A stretch of 44,525 nucleotides of DNA. It comes from an uncultured Collinsella sp. Its GTDB lineage: Bacteria; Actinomycetota; Coriobacteriia; Coriobacteriales; Coriobacteriaceae. Within the stretch, counting starts at the first letter, position 1. Every line of letters begins with the position of its first letter. Location of the stretch: NCBI GenBank assembly GCA_902464645.1, contig CABQKL010000002.1, positions 1-44,525 on the forward strand. Reading direction: 5' to 3'. The notes below the pieces were generated by a model, which searched no databases, was not told the origin of the DNA, and saw only the letters and a program-made list of their open reading frames with translations. Both the position numbers and the translations under genes were made by a program. Positions 18,964-27,671 of the stretch are shown one piece after another.

Positions 18964-19905
18964 TTAAGCCTTCAGGCTCAGGCCCATGGACTCAAGCTTG
19001 TCCTTCACTTCCTCGATCGACTTAACACCGAAGTTACGGATGTTGAGCAGATCGTTCTCCGAGAACTCAACGAGCTGACGGACCGAGTGAATGCTGGCGC
19101 GCTTAAGGCAGTTGTAGGAACGGACGGAAAGGTCCAGATCCTCGATCTGCTTGTCCAGCTCGGCGTTGTCGTTGGTGACCTCGGGAGCGAAGATCGAAGC
19201 CTCCTCCTCGACCTCGGGGGTCTCGGCAAGGTTCATAAAGGCGGCCATATGCTGGTTGATGATATTGGCAGCCTGGACCACGGCGTCGCGCGGGGCGATG
19301 GAACCGTTGGTCTCGATCTCGAGGACAAGGCGGTCGTAGTCGGTATGCTGGCCGACACGGCAAGCCTCAACGAGCTTGGCGCAACGGGACACCGGCGAGT
19401 ACAGCGAGTCGACGTTGATCACACCGATGGGATCGTTGTCACGCTTGTTAGCCTCGCCAGAGACATAGCCGCGGCCATAGCCGATGCGCATGCTCATGGT
19501 GAGATGGCCACCCTCGGTGAGCGTAGCAATGTGCTGCTCGGGGTTGACCAGCTCAAACTCGGACGGAATAAAGAAGTCCGCACCGGTGACCTCGCAGGGG
19601 CCGTCAACCGAGATGGTGGCGGTCGCCTCGTCGGCCGTGCCGAGAGCCCTGAAGACAAGACCCTTGACATTCAGGACGATGTCGGTGACATCCTCGACCA
19701 TGTTAGGGATGGTCATGAACTCGTGCTGCGCACCATCGATCTGAATGGCCTCGACGGCGGCACCCTCGAGCGAGGACAGAAGAACACGACGAAGCGAGTT
19801 ACCCAGCGTATCGCCGTAGCCACGCTCGAGCGGCTCGACGGAGACACGAGCAGAGGTCTCGTTGATCTCTTCGACCTGAACCTGAGGCCTAATGAATTCT
19901 GACAT
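18964..19905 (-). CDS. rpoA: DNA-directed RNA polymerase subunit alpha
   Basis: The 313-residue alpha subunit dimerises to start RNA polymerase assembly. The N-terminal dimerisation and beta/beta'-binding domain includes LERGYGDTLGNSLRRVLLSS (residues 27-46). The C-terminal domain (about 240-310) has the SVRSYNCLKRASI and LLNIRNFGVKSIEEV helices that contact UP elements and activators. It lies between rpsD and rplQ, as in the usual alpha operon. Confidence 0.98.
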   Translation of the reverse strand: MSEFIRPQVQVEEINETSARVSVEPLERGYGDTLGNSLRRVLLSSLEGAAVEAIQIDGAQHEFMTIPNMVEDVTDIVLNVKGLVFRALGTADEATATISVDGPCEVTGADFFIPSEFELVNPEQHIATLTEGGHLTMSMRIGYGRGYVSGEANKRDNDPIGVINVDSLYSPVSRCAKLVEACRVGQHTDYDRLVLEIETNGSIAPRDAVVQAANIINQHMAAFMNLAETPEVEEEASIFAPEVTNDNAELDKQIEDLDLSVRSYNCLKRASIHSVRQLVEFSENDLLNIRNFGVKSIEEVKDKLESMGLSLKA

Positions 19906-19937
19906 GTATTACCTCCAGCCTCAGCAGCCCGGATGGA

Positions 19938-20534
19938 CTACTTAGAGTAGAGCTCGACGATGAGCTGCTCGTTGATATCACCGCTGATCTGCTCACGCGT
20001 CGGCAGAGCGAGCACGTTACCAGACAGCTTCTCGATATCGACCTCGAGCCAGCCAGGGACCTCAAAGCGCTCGGAGGAAATCAGGGCCTCCTTGATGGGG
20101 AGGAGGTCACGGAACTTCTCGCCGACAGCGACGACGTCGCCGGCCTTGACGCGGTAGGACGGGATGTCCACGCGCTTGCCGTTCACGGTGAAGTGACCGT
20201 GACGGACAGACTGACGAGCCTCTTTGCGGGTGCGGGCGAAGCCAAGACGGAAGACGACGTTGTCGAGGCGAGACTCAAGAATGATCATGAGGTTCTCACC
20301 GGTGACGCCGTTCATCTTACGGGCCTTGTTGAAGTAGCCGTGGAACTGCTTCTCCAGAACGCCATAGATGAACTTGACCTTCTGCTTCTCGCGCAGCTGC
20401 ATGCCGTACTCAGATTCCTTGCGACGGCGCTTGGGCTGACGGATAGATTCCTTCTTGCTGCTGTAACCGAGCTCAGCGGGATCGATCCCGAGCTGACGGC
20501 AGCGCTTAAGAACAGGAGTCCTGTCGATTGCCAT
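19938..20534 (-). CDS. rpsD: 30S ribosomal protein S4
   Basis: S4 is a primary 16S rRNA binder and 30S assembly initiator. The 198-residue product has the S4 RNA-binding domain around residues 88-150 (LDNVVFRLGFARTRKEARQS). The N-terminal segment lacks the CXXC zinc sites of the zinc-binding form. AAAGGAT precedes the ATG. It lies 19 bases after rpsK. Confidence 0.98.
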   Translation of the reverse strand: MAIDRTPVLKRCRQLGIDPAELGYSSKKESIRQPKRRRKESEYGMQLREKQKVKFIYGVLEKQFHGYFNKARKMNGVTGENLMIILESRLDNVVFRLGFARTRKEARQSVRHGHFTVNGKRVDIPSYRVKAGDVVAVGEKFRDLLPIKEALISSERFEVPGWLEVDIEKLSGNVLALPTREQISGDINEQLIVELYSK

Positions 20535-20553
20535 ATTGATACGATCCTTTCAG

Positions 20554-20958
20554 TTACACGCGGCGACGCTTCTTGGGGCGGCAGCCGTTGTGCGGAATGG
20601 GGGTCTTGTCCTGGATGCTCGAGACCTCGAGGCCAGCAGCCTGGAGGGAGCGGATGGCGGTCTCACGACCGGAGCCGGGGCCCTTGACGAAGACGGAAAC
20701 CTTCTTCATACCGTGCTCCATGGCCTGCTTGGCAGCAGCCTCGGCAGCCATCTGGGCAGCGAACGGCGTGGACTTACGGGAGCCCTTGAAGCCCACCTGG
20801 CCAGCCGACTTCCAGGAAATGACGTTGCCCTGGGGATCGGTGATCGAAACGATCGTGTTGTTGAACGTAGAACGAATGTGAGCCTGGCCCACGGAAATGT
20901 TCTTACGGTCCGCGCGCTTCAGACGGGCAGCGCGAACGTTCTTCTTAGCAGTAGCCAT
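20554..20958 (-). CDS. rpsK: 30S ribosomal protein S11
   Basis: S11 sits on the 30S platform near the mRNA exit. The 134-residue protein shows NTIVSITDPQGNVISW and the C-terminal TPIPHNGCRPKKRRRV typical of the family. GGAG is upstream of the ATG. It follows rpsM by 14 bases. Confidence 0.98.
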   Translation of the reverse strand: MATAKKNVRAARLKRADRKNISVGQAHIRSTFNNTIVSITDPQGNVISWKSAGQVGFKGSRKSTPFAAQMAAEAAAKQAMEHGMKKVSVFVKGPGSGRETAIRSLQAAGLEVSSIQDKTPIPHNGCRPKKRRRV

Positions 20959-20972
20959 CTATCTAGCGCTCC

Positions 20973-21347
20973 TTATTTCTTCTTCTTAGCACCGATCTGA
21001 CGCTTCGGGCCCTTGCGGGTACGAGCGTTAGTGTGGGTGCGCTGGCCGCGGACCGGGAGGCCCTTGCGGTGACGAAGGCCGCGGTTGCAGCCGATGTCCA
21101 TAAGGCGCTTGACGTTCTGGTTGCGCTCACGGCGGAGGTCGCCCTCAACCATGATCTGATTCTTATCGATATAATCGCGGATGGCGTTAACCTCATCCTC
21201 GGTGAGGTCCTTAACGCGCGTATCCACGTTAACGTTGCACTCGACGCAAATCTTCGTCGCAGTGGTGCGGCCGATGCCGTAAATGTAGGTCAGACCGATC
21301 TCAACGCGCTTCTCACGCGGGAGGTCGACACCATTAATACGGGCCAA
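20973..21347 (-). CDS. rpsM: 30S ribosomal protein S13
   Basis: S13 contacts the P-site tRNA and the 50S subunit. The 124-residue product begins ARINGVDLPREKRVEIGLTY and ends in the basic HTNARTRKGPKRQIGAKKK tail. The start codon is TTG at 21347, supported by GAGGAG six bases upstream and by the family N-terminus; no ATG fits. Confidence 0.97.
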   Translation of the reverse strand: MARINGVDLPREKRVEIGLTYIYGIGRTTATKICVECNVNVDTRVKDLTEDEVNAIRDYIDKNQIMVEGDLRRERNQNVKRLMDIGCNRGLRHRKGLPVRGQRTHTNARTRKGPKRQIGAKKKK

Positions 21348-21361
21348 CGTAGTCTCCTCTC

Positions 21362-21475
21362 TTAACCCTGACGCTGCTTATGACGGGGGTTCTCGCAAAT
21401 GACGAGGACCTTGCCGTGGCGCCTAATGATTTTGCACTTATCGCACATCTTCTTGACCGAAGGACGTACCTTCAT
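21362..21475 (-). CDS. rpmJ: 50S ribosomal protein L36
   Basis: A 37-residue zinc-type L36 starting MKVRPSVKKMCDKCKIIRRH, with ligands C11, C14, C27 and H32. It sits between infA and rpsM as usual, with GAAAGG upstream of the ATG. Confidence 0.97.
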   Translation of the reverse strand: MKVRPSVKKMCDKCKIIRRHGKVLVICENPRHKQRQG

Positions 21476-21622
21476 CGTTCTTCCTTTCGGTAGCGCTCAA
21501 ACTACTTCCCTACTATCTACTCGCCCAGCCGCAGGCGTTTAAAACTATGGCTGGTCTTCACACGCAAACCGACCGTAGGTTGAGCTAAGCCTGCAGTCGG
21601 AATAGAACGTGTATGCGTGCCG

Positions 21623-21841
21623 CTATTTATAGCGATAGGTGATGCGGCCGCGGGTCAGGTCGTACGGGGAAAGCTCCACGACAACCCTGTCACCGGGGAG
21701 AATACGGATGTAATTCATTCGGATCTTGCCAGAAATGTTGCACAGAACCGAATGACCGTTCTCGAGCTCGACCTTAAACATGGCGTTGGGCAGCGGCTCC
21801 TTTACCGTACCCTCGAGCTCAATTGCGTCTTCCTTCTTCAC
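21623..21841 (-). CDS. infA: Translation initiation factor IF-1
   Basis: A 72-residue OB-fold protein that binds the ribosomal A site during initiation. It has the family segments KKEDAIELEGTV, VLCNISGKIRMNYIRILPGD and VELSPYDLTRGRITYRYK. GTG at 21841 is chosen because it gives the usual length and N-terminus; an in-frame TTG two codons upstream is possible. The ribosome binding site is weak (GAAAG, about ten bases away). It starts a sub-operon after a 146-base gap behind map. Confidence 0.96.
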   Translation of the reverse strand: MKKEDAIELEGTVKEPLPNAMFKVELENGHSVLCNISGKIRMNYIRILPGDRVVVELSPYDLTRGRITYRYK

Positions 21842-21987
21842 AAGCAATCATCTTTCTCTAGAAAACGACAGCGATTGAGTATTCTACAATACGCATGCAC
21901 GTATCGTAATATCTTCGTAATGGCTCCACATCTAAGTGGAACTTGTTACATTTGAAATGTAAATGCCGACGAATTTGAACGCGGCCT
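21842..21987 (-). promoter_or_regulatory. Promoter region of infA with operator-like palindrome
   Basis: An AT-rich gap. TTACATTTGAAATGTAA (21946-21962) is a perfect 8-1-8 palindrome, next to a TCCAC/GTGGA repeat (21925-21940). On the minus strand TTACGA and TAGAAT are spaced by 17 bases, a plausible but weak -35/-10 pair. It probably restarts transcription for infA through rplQ. Confidence 0.5.
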
Positions 21988-22776
21988 CTACATCTCGCCG
22001 CCTTGCAAGGAGCACCAAGCACCTTGGGCATCCGTGGTAAGAATCACCGGGCCGTCATTGGTAATGGCGACGGTGTTCTCGTAGTGCGCGGCGGGCAGGT
22101 GGTCGTTGGTCGTAACGATCCAACCATCGGAGCCAGTGCTCACATGATTGGAACCCATCGTAACCATCGGCTCGATGGCGATGACCATACCAGCCTGAAG
22201 GCGAACGCCTCTCCCCTTCTTTCCATAATTTGGAACGTTGGGGTCCTCGTGCATCACACGACCGATACCATGCCCCACGTAATCGCGAAGCACGCCGTAA
22301 CCGTGAGACTCGGCGAGGGACTGAACAGCATACCCGACGTCCCCGATATGGTTGCCGGGAACAGCCTGCTCGATGGCAGCCTTTAGGCAATCGCGCGTAA
22401 CCTCGCACAGGGCCTTGGCCTCGGGCGTGGGGGTGCCGACGAAAAACGTCCAAGCGTTATCGCCGACCCAACCGTCGAGAACGGCTCCCGTATCGATGGA
22501 GATGATATCGCCATCGCGCAGGATCATATCGGGGTTGGGAATACCGTGGACCACGGCATCGTTGATTGATGCGCAAATGGTTCCGGGGAACCCGCCGTAA
22601 CCCTTAAAGGCCGGGGTGCCGCCATGCATGCGGATAATCTGCTCGGCAAGCTGATCAAGTTCGAAGGTCGACACACCGGGGCGAACCATGGCCCCAACGT
22701 GGCGGAGCGCCATCTTAGATAGCGCTCCTGCCTTCTTCATCTGCTCGATTTGCGTTGCAGACTTAATCTTGATCAT
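21988..22776 (-). CDS. map: Methionine aminopeptidase, type I
   Basis: Removes the N-terminal methionine of nascent proteins. The 262-residue pita-bread enzyme has all five metal ligands: D95, D106, H169, E202 and E233, in the contexts ISIDTGA, GDNAW, YVGHGIG, AIEPM and HYENT. It has no N-terminal extension. The ATG overlaps the adk stop as ATGA, so the two are translationally coupled. Confidence 0.97.
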   Translation of the reverse strand: MIKIKSATQIEQMKKAGALSKMALRHVGAMVRPGVSTFELDQLAEQIIRMHGGTPAFKGYGGFPGTICASINDAVVHGIPNPDMILRDGDIISIDTGAVLDGWVGDNAWTFFVGTPTPEAKALCEVTRDCLKAAIEQAVPGNHIGDVGYAVQSLAESHGYGVLRDYVGHGIGRVMHEDPNVPNYGKKGRGVRLQAGMVIAIEPMVTMGSNHVSTGSDGWIVTTNDHLPAAHYENTVAITNDGPVILTTDAQGAWCSLQGGEM

Positions 22777-23399
22777 AGACCGAGAGCCTCTTTGACATCC
22801 CCGTACACGGTCTCGCGAGCCTGGTCACCGTTGACCGACTTGAGCAGACCCTGGCCACGATAGTAGTCGACGAGCGGGCTCGTGGACTTCTCGTAGACGT
22901 CGAGACGGTTCTTGATGGTCTCGGGCTTGTCGTCGTCGCGCTGATACATCTCGCCGCCGCACTTAGGGCAGGTGACATCGGCAGCGGTGCCGGTGTAACC
23001 GCAGGCGCGGCAGGTGCGACGCGAAGACAGACGATCGATGATGACGTCGGGGGCCACATCGACCAGAAGGGCGCAGTCGATCTCGCGACCCATAGCGGAG
23101 AGCTCGGAATCGAGCGTCACAGCCTGGGCGGTGTTGCGCGGGAAGCCATCGAGGATGAAGCCCTGCTGGGCGTCATCGGCGGCAAGGCGCTCCTTGACAA
23201 GGTCGATCACGAGCTGGTCGGGAACAAGCTCGCCAGCGTCCATGTACTTCTTAGCCTGAATACCAAGCTCGGTGCCACCCTTGACGGCAGCACGCAGCAG
23301 GTCGCCCGTGGAAATGTGAGCGACGCCAAACTCGGCGACGAGCTCCTGTGCGACGGTGCCCTTACCGGCACCCGGAGCTCCGAGCAATACGAGGTTCAT
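22773..23399 (-). CDS. adk: Adenylate kinase
   Basis: Interconverts ATP plus AMP and two ADP. The 208-residue protein has P-loop GAPGAGKGT (7-15), the DGFPRN motif, and a long LID with four cysteines (CRAC...CPKC) that form a structural zinc site, as in Gram-positive adenylate kinases. GAGGAGG lies seven bases before ATG 23399. It sits between secY and map, as in B. subtilis. Confidence 0.97.
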   Translation of the reverse strand: MNLVLLGAPGAGKGTVAQELVAEFGVAHISTGDLLRAAVKGGTELGIQAKKYMDAGELVPDQLVIDLVKERLAADDAQQGFILDGFPRNTAQAVTLDSELSAMGREIDCALLVDVAPDVIIDRLSSRRTCRACGYTGTAADVTCPKCGGEMYQRDDDKPETIKNRLDVYEKSTSPLVDYYRGQGLLKSVNGDQARETVYGDVKEALGL

Positions 23400-23417
23400 G
23401 AGCAATCCTCCTCTAGC

Positions 23418-24704
23418 CTATTTAAAGAATCCATCGTAATCATACATCTTGATCTGGCCTTCGAGCTTATCGACCGTGTCGAGCACGACGCCGACCATGA
23501 TGAGGATGGACGTGCCGCCAAACGCCTGGATCAGATGGTTACCCGTGAAGGAGAAGATGATCGAAGGCACGATGGCGATGAGCGCCAAAAAGACAGCGCT
23601 GGGAAGCGTGATCTTGTTGAGCGCGTTCTTGATGTAGGCCGCGGTAGCCCTACCCGGACGGACGCCCGGAATAAAGCCGCCCTGCTTCTTAAGGTTGTCG
23701 GCCGTGTCATCGGGGTTGAACACCATGGAGGTGTAGAAGTACGCGAAGAACACGATGAGGACAACGTTAAGCACCCAGTTGAGCCAACCGGTCGAAAGCG
23801 CAGAGGCAACTGCCTGGATCCAGCCGATGCCGGGGAAGAACACGGCAATCTGGGCCGGGAAGTACAGTAGCGCCGAAGCGAAGATGATCGGCACGACACC
23901 CGCGGTGTTGACCTTGATGGGCAGGTAGGTGGTCTGGCCACCCATCATGCGACGGCCCACGACGCGCTTAGCGTAGGAGACCGGAATGCGGCGCTGGCCG
24001 CGCTCAAGGAAAACAATCAGCGGGATAACCAGCAAGATGATGGCGCAGATGATCACCATGGTGATGATGCCACCGGCATTGCCCTCGGTGCTGGAGAAGA
24101 TCGCCTGCGGCAGGCCGGCCATGATGTTCGCGAAGATGATCAGCGACATGCCATTGCCGATACCGCGCTGGGTAATGAGCTCACCAATCCACATGATCAG
24201 CATGGCGCCCGCGGTGAGCGTGCCGACGATCATGAGGTCGAAGATGATCTCGGGAGCGCCGGCGCCAGTAAAGCTGATGCCAAAGCTCTTAAAGAGGAAG
24301 AGGTAACCCACGGAGTTGAGGATTGCCAGAGCCAGGGTGAGGTAACGCGAATACTGCGTAATCTTGGTCTGACCGACCTCGCCCTCGCGGGCAAGCTCAT
24401 GCAGGGAAGGCACAACGGCCTGGAGCATCTGGAGGATGATCGAGCTGGTGATGTAAGGCATGATGCCCAGGGAGAACACCGAAACATAGCTCAACGCGCC
24501 ACCAGAGAAAAGATTCAGGAGGGCCATAGCACCTGCGGCGACCGAATTGTTATCGGTCGAGAAAAGGCCCAGCATCCCCTGGAAGGGAATGCCGGGCACA
24601 GGAACGTGCGCACCAATGCGGTACACGACGAGCATAGCTATGGTAAAAAGAATCTTTTCGCGCAATTCTTTGATGCGGAAAGCATTCTTAAGACCATTTA
24701 GCAC
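23418..24704 (-). CDS. secY: Preprotein translocase channel subunit SecY
   Basis: The 428-residue ten-helix membrane protein is the pore of the Sec translocon and the partner of the SecA encoded at the start of this window. It begins LNGLKNAFRIKELREKILFT and has the periplasmic plug region GGALSYVSVFSLGIMPYI. The start is GTG at 24704, overlapping the end of rplO by seven bases. Gene order rplO-secY-adk-map is the classical one. Confidence 0.97.
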   Translation of the reverse strand: MLNGLKNAFRIKELREKILFTIAMLVVYRIGAHVPVPGIPFQGMLGLFSTDNNSVAAGAMALLNLFSGGALSYVSVFSLGIMPYITSSIILQMLQAVVPSLHELAREGEVGQTKITQYSRYLTLALAILNSVGYLFLFKSFGISFTGAGAPEIIFDLMIVGTLTAGAMLIMWIGELITQRGIGNGMSLIIFANIMAGLPQAIFSSTEGNAGGIITMVIICAIILLVIPLIVFLERGQRRIPVSYAKRVVGRRMMGGQTTYLPIKVNTAGVVPIIFASALLYFPAQIAVFFPGIGWIQAVASALSTGWLNWVLNVVLIVFFAYFYTSMVFNPDDTADNLKKQGGFIPGVRPGRATAAYIKNALNKITLPSAVFLALIAIVPSIIFSFTGNHLIQAFGGTSILIMVGVVLDTVDKLEGQIKMYDYDGFFK

Positions 24705-25147
24705 GGCAGCTCGACCTTTCCGCCGGCGGCCTCGATCTTGGCCTGCGCAGAAGCGCTGACCTTGTCGACCTTGACCGTGAACTTCTTGGTGAGCTCACCA
24801 TTGCCGAGCACCTTGACGGGCTCGAACTCGCTCTTGGTGATGCGAGCGGCCTTAAGAGCGGCACCGTCGATCACAGCGCCGTCCTCGAACTTGCGCTCGA
24901 GACGCTCAACGTTAACGGCGGTGTACTCGATACGACGGGGGTTGCGGAAGCCCGGAAGCTTGGGCAGGCGCATAGCCAGCGGAGTCTGGCCACCCTCGAA
25001 GCCGGCACCCTTGGTGCCGCCAGAGCGAGAGCCCTGGCCCTTCTGACCGCGGCCAGAAGTGGTGCCGTGACCCGAAGAATTGCCACGGCCGACGCGCTTG
25101 CGGTTCTTGGTGGAACCGGGCGCGGGAGTAAGATCGTGAAGCTGCAT
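24698..25147 (-). CDS. rplO: 50S ribosomal protein L15
   Basis: A 149-residue product with the Gly-rich N-terminus (KRVGRGNSSGHGTTSGRGQK) that reaches into 23S rRNA and a globular C-terminal domain. It overlaps secY by seven bases and follows rpmD by three. Confidence 0.98.
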   Translation of the reverse strand: MQLHDLTPAPGSTKNRKRVGRGNSSGHGTTSGRGQKGQGSRSGGTKGAGFEGGQTPLAMRLPKLPGFRNPRRIEYTAVNVERLERKFEDGAVIDGAALKAARITKSEFEPVKVLGNGELTKKFTVKVDKVSASAQAKIEAAGGKVELPC

Positions 25148-25150
25148 TTG

Positions 25151-25333
25151 CTACTCCTCTACAATCTCGACAAGGTGCTTGACCTTGAAGATCATGCCGC
25201 GGACGGACTCGTTGTCAGCAATCTCGCGAACCTCGCGGATCCTGTGGAGACCGAGGGCACGGACAGTACGGACCTGGTCCTGCTTGCAACCGTTGGTGCT
25301 GCGGACCTGCTTGATCTTGATGGTGTCAGCCAT
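25151..25333 (-). CDS. rpmD: 50S ribosomal protein L30
   Basis: A 60-residue L30 (IKIKQVRSTNGCKQDQVRTV, then LGLHRIREVREIADN). It lies two bases from the rpsE stop and three from rplO. Confidence 0.97.
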   Translation of the reverse strand: MADTIKIKQVRSTNGCKQDQVRTVRALGLHRIREVREIADNESVRGMIFKVKHLVEIVEE

Positions 25334-25335
25334 GC

Positions 25336-25860
25336 TTAGTTCTCCTTACCGACGAACATCTCGGAGACCGTCAGGCCACGGCGAGCCGCGACGTCCTCAG
25401 GGCTGGAGAGCTCCTTGAGGCCCTCGACGGCAGCCTTGATGATGTTGAGGCCGTTGTCGGTACCGAGGGACTTGGACAGGACGTTCTTGATGCCAGCAAG
25501 CTCGAAGAGGGGACGCACAGCGCCGCCGGCGATAACGCCGGTACCCTCGACAGCGGGCTTGATGATGATGCGGCCGGCACCAAAGTGACCGAGAACCTCG
25601 TGCGGAATGGTGCCCTGCTCGGTCACCGGCACGTGGAACATGTTCTTCTTGGCATCGAGAGACGCCTTGGAGATGGCCATGGGCACCTCAGCGGACTTGC
25701 CCATGCCAACGCCGACGTTGCCCTTGCCGTCGCCAACGACGACGAGAGCGACGAGGCTCATGCGACGACCACCCTTGACGGTCTTCGACACGCGGTTGAT
25801 GTAAACGACGCGCTCCTCGAACTCGGAGGCCTCGCGCTGCTGCTTCTGATTACGAGCCAT
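25336..25860 (-). CDS. rpsE: 30S ribosomal protein S5
   Basis: A 174-residue S5 with the double-stranded RNA-binding N-domain (VVYINRVSKTVKGGRRMSLV) and the C-domain (AVRPLFELAGIKNVLSKSLG). S5 helps keep translational accuracy. It lies 14 bases after rplR. Confidence 0.98.
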   Translation of the reverse strand: MARNQKQQREASEFEERVVYINRVSKTVKGGRRMSLVALVVVGDGKGNVGVGMGKSAEVPMAISKASLDAKKNMFHVPVTEQGTIPHEVLGHFGAGRIIIKPAVEGTGVIAGGAVRPLFELAGIKNVLSKSLGTDNGLNIIKAAVEGLKELSSPEDVAARRGLTVSEMFVGKEN

Positions 25861-25874
25861 GTGCTACATACCTC

Positions 25875-26243
25875 CTAGAACTCGAGACCGGCGGCACGAG
25901 CACCGTCGGCGAGGGCCTTGACGCGGCCATGGTAGATACGGCCACCACGATCGAAAGCGACCTTGGTGATGCCGGCCTCGATGGCACGCTTGCCAACGAG
26001 CTGACCGACCTTCTCCGCAGCCTCCTTGTTCGAGGTGTGGGTGCCCTTGAACTCGGCCTCGAGGGTCGAGGCGGAGACGAGCGTCAGGCTGGAGCCCTTG
26101 CTGTCGTCGATGATCTGGGCATAGATGTTGGCGTTAGTACGGGTCACGCGAAGACGCGGACGCTCGGCGGTACCCGAGACCTTGCCGCGAACACGACGCT
26201 GACGACGCTTGAGGCCTTCCAGCTTCGCCTTATGCTTGTTCAT
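25875..26243 (-). CDS. rplR: 50S ribosomal protein L18
   Basis: A 122-residue 5S rRNA-binding protein with the basic N-terminus (KRRQRRVRGKVSGTAERPRL) and the end VKALADGARAAGLEF. AGGAG precedes the ATG. Confidence 0.98.
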   Translation of the reverse strand: MNKHKAKLEGLKRRQRRVRGKVSGTAERPRLRVTRTNANIYAQIIDDSKGSSLTLVSASTLEAEFKGTHTSNKEAAEKVGQLVGKRAIEAGITKVAFDRGGRIYHGRVKALADGARAAGLEF

Positions 26244-26318
26244 ACGTAAACTCCTAAAAAGGTTGATCTTGCCAGCACCTAACGGGGTGCTGGTCTTATG
26301 CGAGTGAGTCGGTTACGA

Positions 26319-26855
26319 CTACTTGGCGGCCTTACCCAGCTTGCGGCGGATGTGCTCGCCAACATAGTGGATACCCTTGCCCTTGTAAGGCTCGGGAGGA
26401 CGATGGCCGCGGATCTCAGCGGCGATCTGACCGACCTGCTGCTTGTTGATACCCTTGACGTTCACGTGGGTGTTGTCGGGAACCTCGAAGGTGATGCCCT
26501 CGGGAGCCTCGACGATCACGGGGTGCGAGAAGCCCAAGGAGAACTCGAGGTTCTTGCCCTTCTGCTGCACGCGGTAACCGACGCCGGCGAGCTCGAGCTT
26601 CTTCTCGAAGCCCTCGGAAACGCCAACAACCATGTTGTGGATGAGGGCGCGGGTGAGGCCGTGGCGGGCACGGGTCTCACGCTCGTCGTCGGGACGGGAA
26701 ACGGTGAGGACGTTGTCCTCGACGTTGATGGTGAGCTTCTCAAAAACATCGAGCTCGAGCTGGCCCTTGGGGCCCTTGACGACAACGTTGTTGCCGTTGA
26801 CTGCCACTTCGACTCCGGCGGGAATCTGGACAGGCTTATTACCGATACGAGACAC
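26319..26855 (-). CDS. rplF: 50S ribosomal protein L6
   Basis: A 178-residue L6 with two homologous domains and the C-terminal signature PEPYKGKGIHYVGEHIRRK. The start is GTG at 26855, with GGAG six bases upstream and the usual SRIGNKPVQIP N-terminus. Confidence 0.98.
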   Translation of the reverse strand: MSRIGNKPVQIPAGVEVAVNGNNVVVKGPKGQLELDVFEKLTINVEDNVLTVSRPDDERETRARHGLTRALIHNMVVGVSEGFEKKLELAGVGYRVQQKGKNLEFSLGFSHPVIVEAPEGITFEVPDNTHVNVKGINKQQVGQIAAEIRGHRPPEPYKGKGIHYVGEHIRRKLGKAAK

Positions 26856-26888
26856 GGTGATCTCCTTTCCTTCTACCTACCGAGCGAA

Positions 26889-27287
26889 TTACCAGACGAA
26901 AGCGATGATCTCGCCGCCGACGTTGTGCTTGCGAGCATCGCGGTCGGTCATAACGCCATGGCTGGTGGAAATAATGGCGGTACCAAGGCCACCGCGGACG
27001 CGGGGCATGTCGGCAACGCCGGTGTACTTACGCAGGCCCGGCTTGGAAATGCGGCGGATGCCGTTGATGACCTTAGCCTTCTTGGGACCATACTTAAGCG
27101 TGATGTGCAGAGTCTTCTGGGGCACGGTGTCCTCGACATCGTAGCCCTCGATGTAGCCCTCCTCGTGCAGAACACGAGCGATCTCGACGAGCTTCTTGCT
27201 GCTCGGCATGGAGACCGTGGCCTTGTTCACAGAGTTAGCGTTACGGATGCGCGTAAGCATATCTGCGATCGGGTCTGTAAGGTTCAT
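26889..27287 (-). CDS. rpsH: 30S ribosomal protein S8
   Basis: A 132-residue S8 (NLTDPIADMLTRIRNANSVN; C-terminus VGGEIIAFVW), which binds the central domain of 16S rRNA. In E. coli S8 represses the spc operon by binding the rplE mRNA. A 119-base gap with a GCCG/CGGC hairpin separates it from rpsN. Confidence 0.98.
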   Translation of the reverse strand: MNLTDPIADMLTRIRNANSVNKATVSMPSSKKLVEIARVLHEEGYIEGYDVEDTVPQKTLHITLKYGPKKAKVINGIRRISKPGLRKYTGVADMPRVRGGLGTAIISTSHGVMTDRDARKHNVGGEIIAFVW

Positions 27288-27406
27288 ACAGATTCTCCTT
27301 CGTTCTTGATGAACACGTGCTCTTGGTTCTTCGCCGCCCTTAACGGCAAAGCCTAACTAGCGCGTTTTCCCTGTCTCAAACTGATGCTTGAAACGCTGGT
27401 AGTGAC

Positions 27407-27592
27407 TTACCAGCTGGCCTTCTTAACGCCGGGAAGCTCGCCCTTGAGTGCAAGCTCGCGGAAGCAGACACGGCACAGGCCGAACTTGCGGTACACAGAG
27501 TGCGGACGGCCGCAGCGCTGGCAGCGCGTGTACTCACGAGTAGAGAACTTCTGCTTGCGATTGCACTTGACGATCATCGATGTCTTAGCCAC
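27407..27592 (-). CDS. rpsN: 30S ribosomal protein S14, zinc-binding type
   Basis: A 61-residue type Z S14 with the CQRC...CRVC zinc site (C24, C27, C40, C43). The start is GTG at 27592 with GAGGAGG six bases upstream. It lies between rplE and rpsH as usual. Confidence 0.97.
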   Translation of the reverse strand: MAKTSMIVKCNRKQKFSTREYTRCQRCGRPHSVYRKFGLCRVCFRELALKGELPGVKKASW

Positions 27593-27671
27593 TTATATCC
27601 TCCTCACATAGAGTATTGTTCGCCCCAAGCGCCGCCCCCTTGTGGGAACGGCGCTTATAGGGCAGGTGAAC

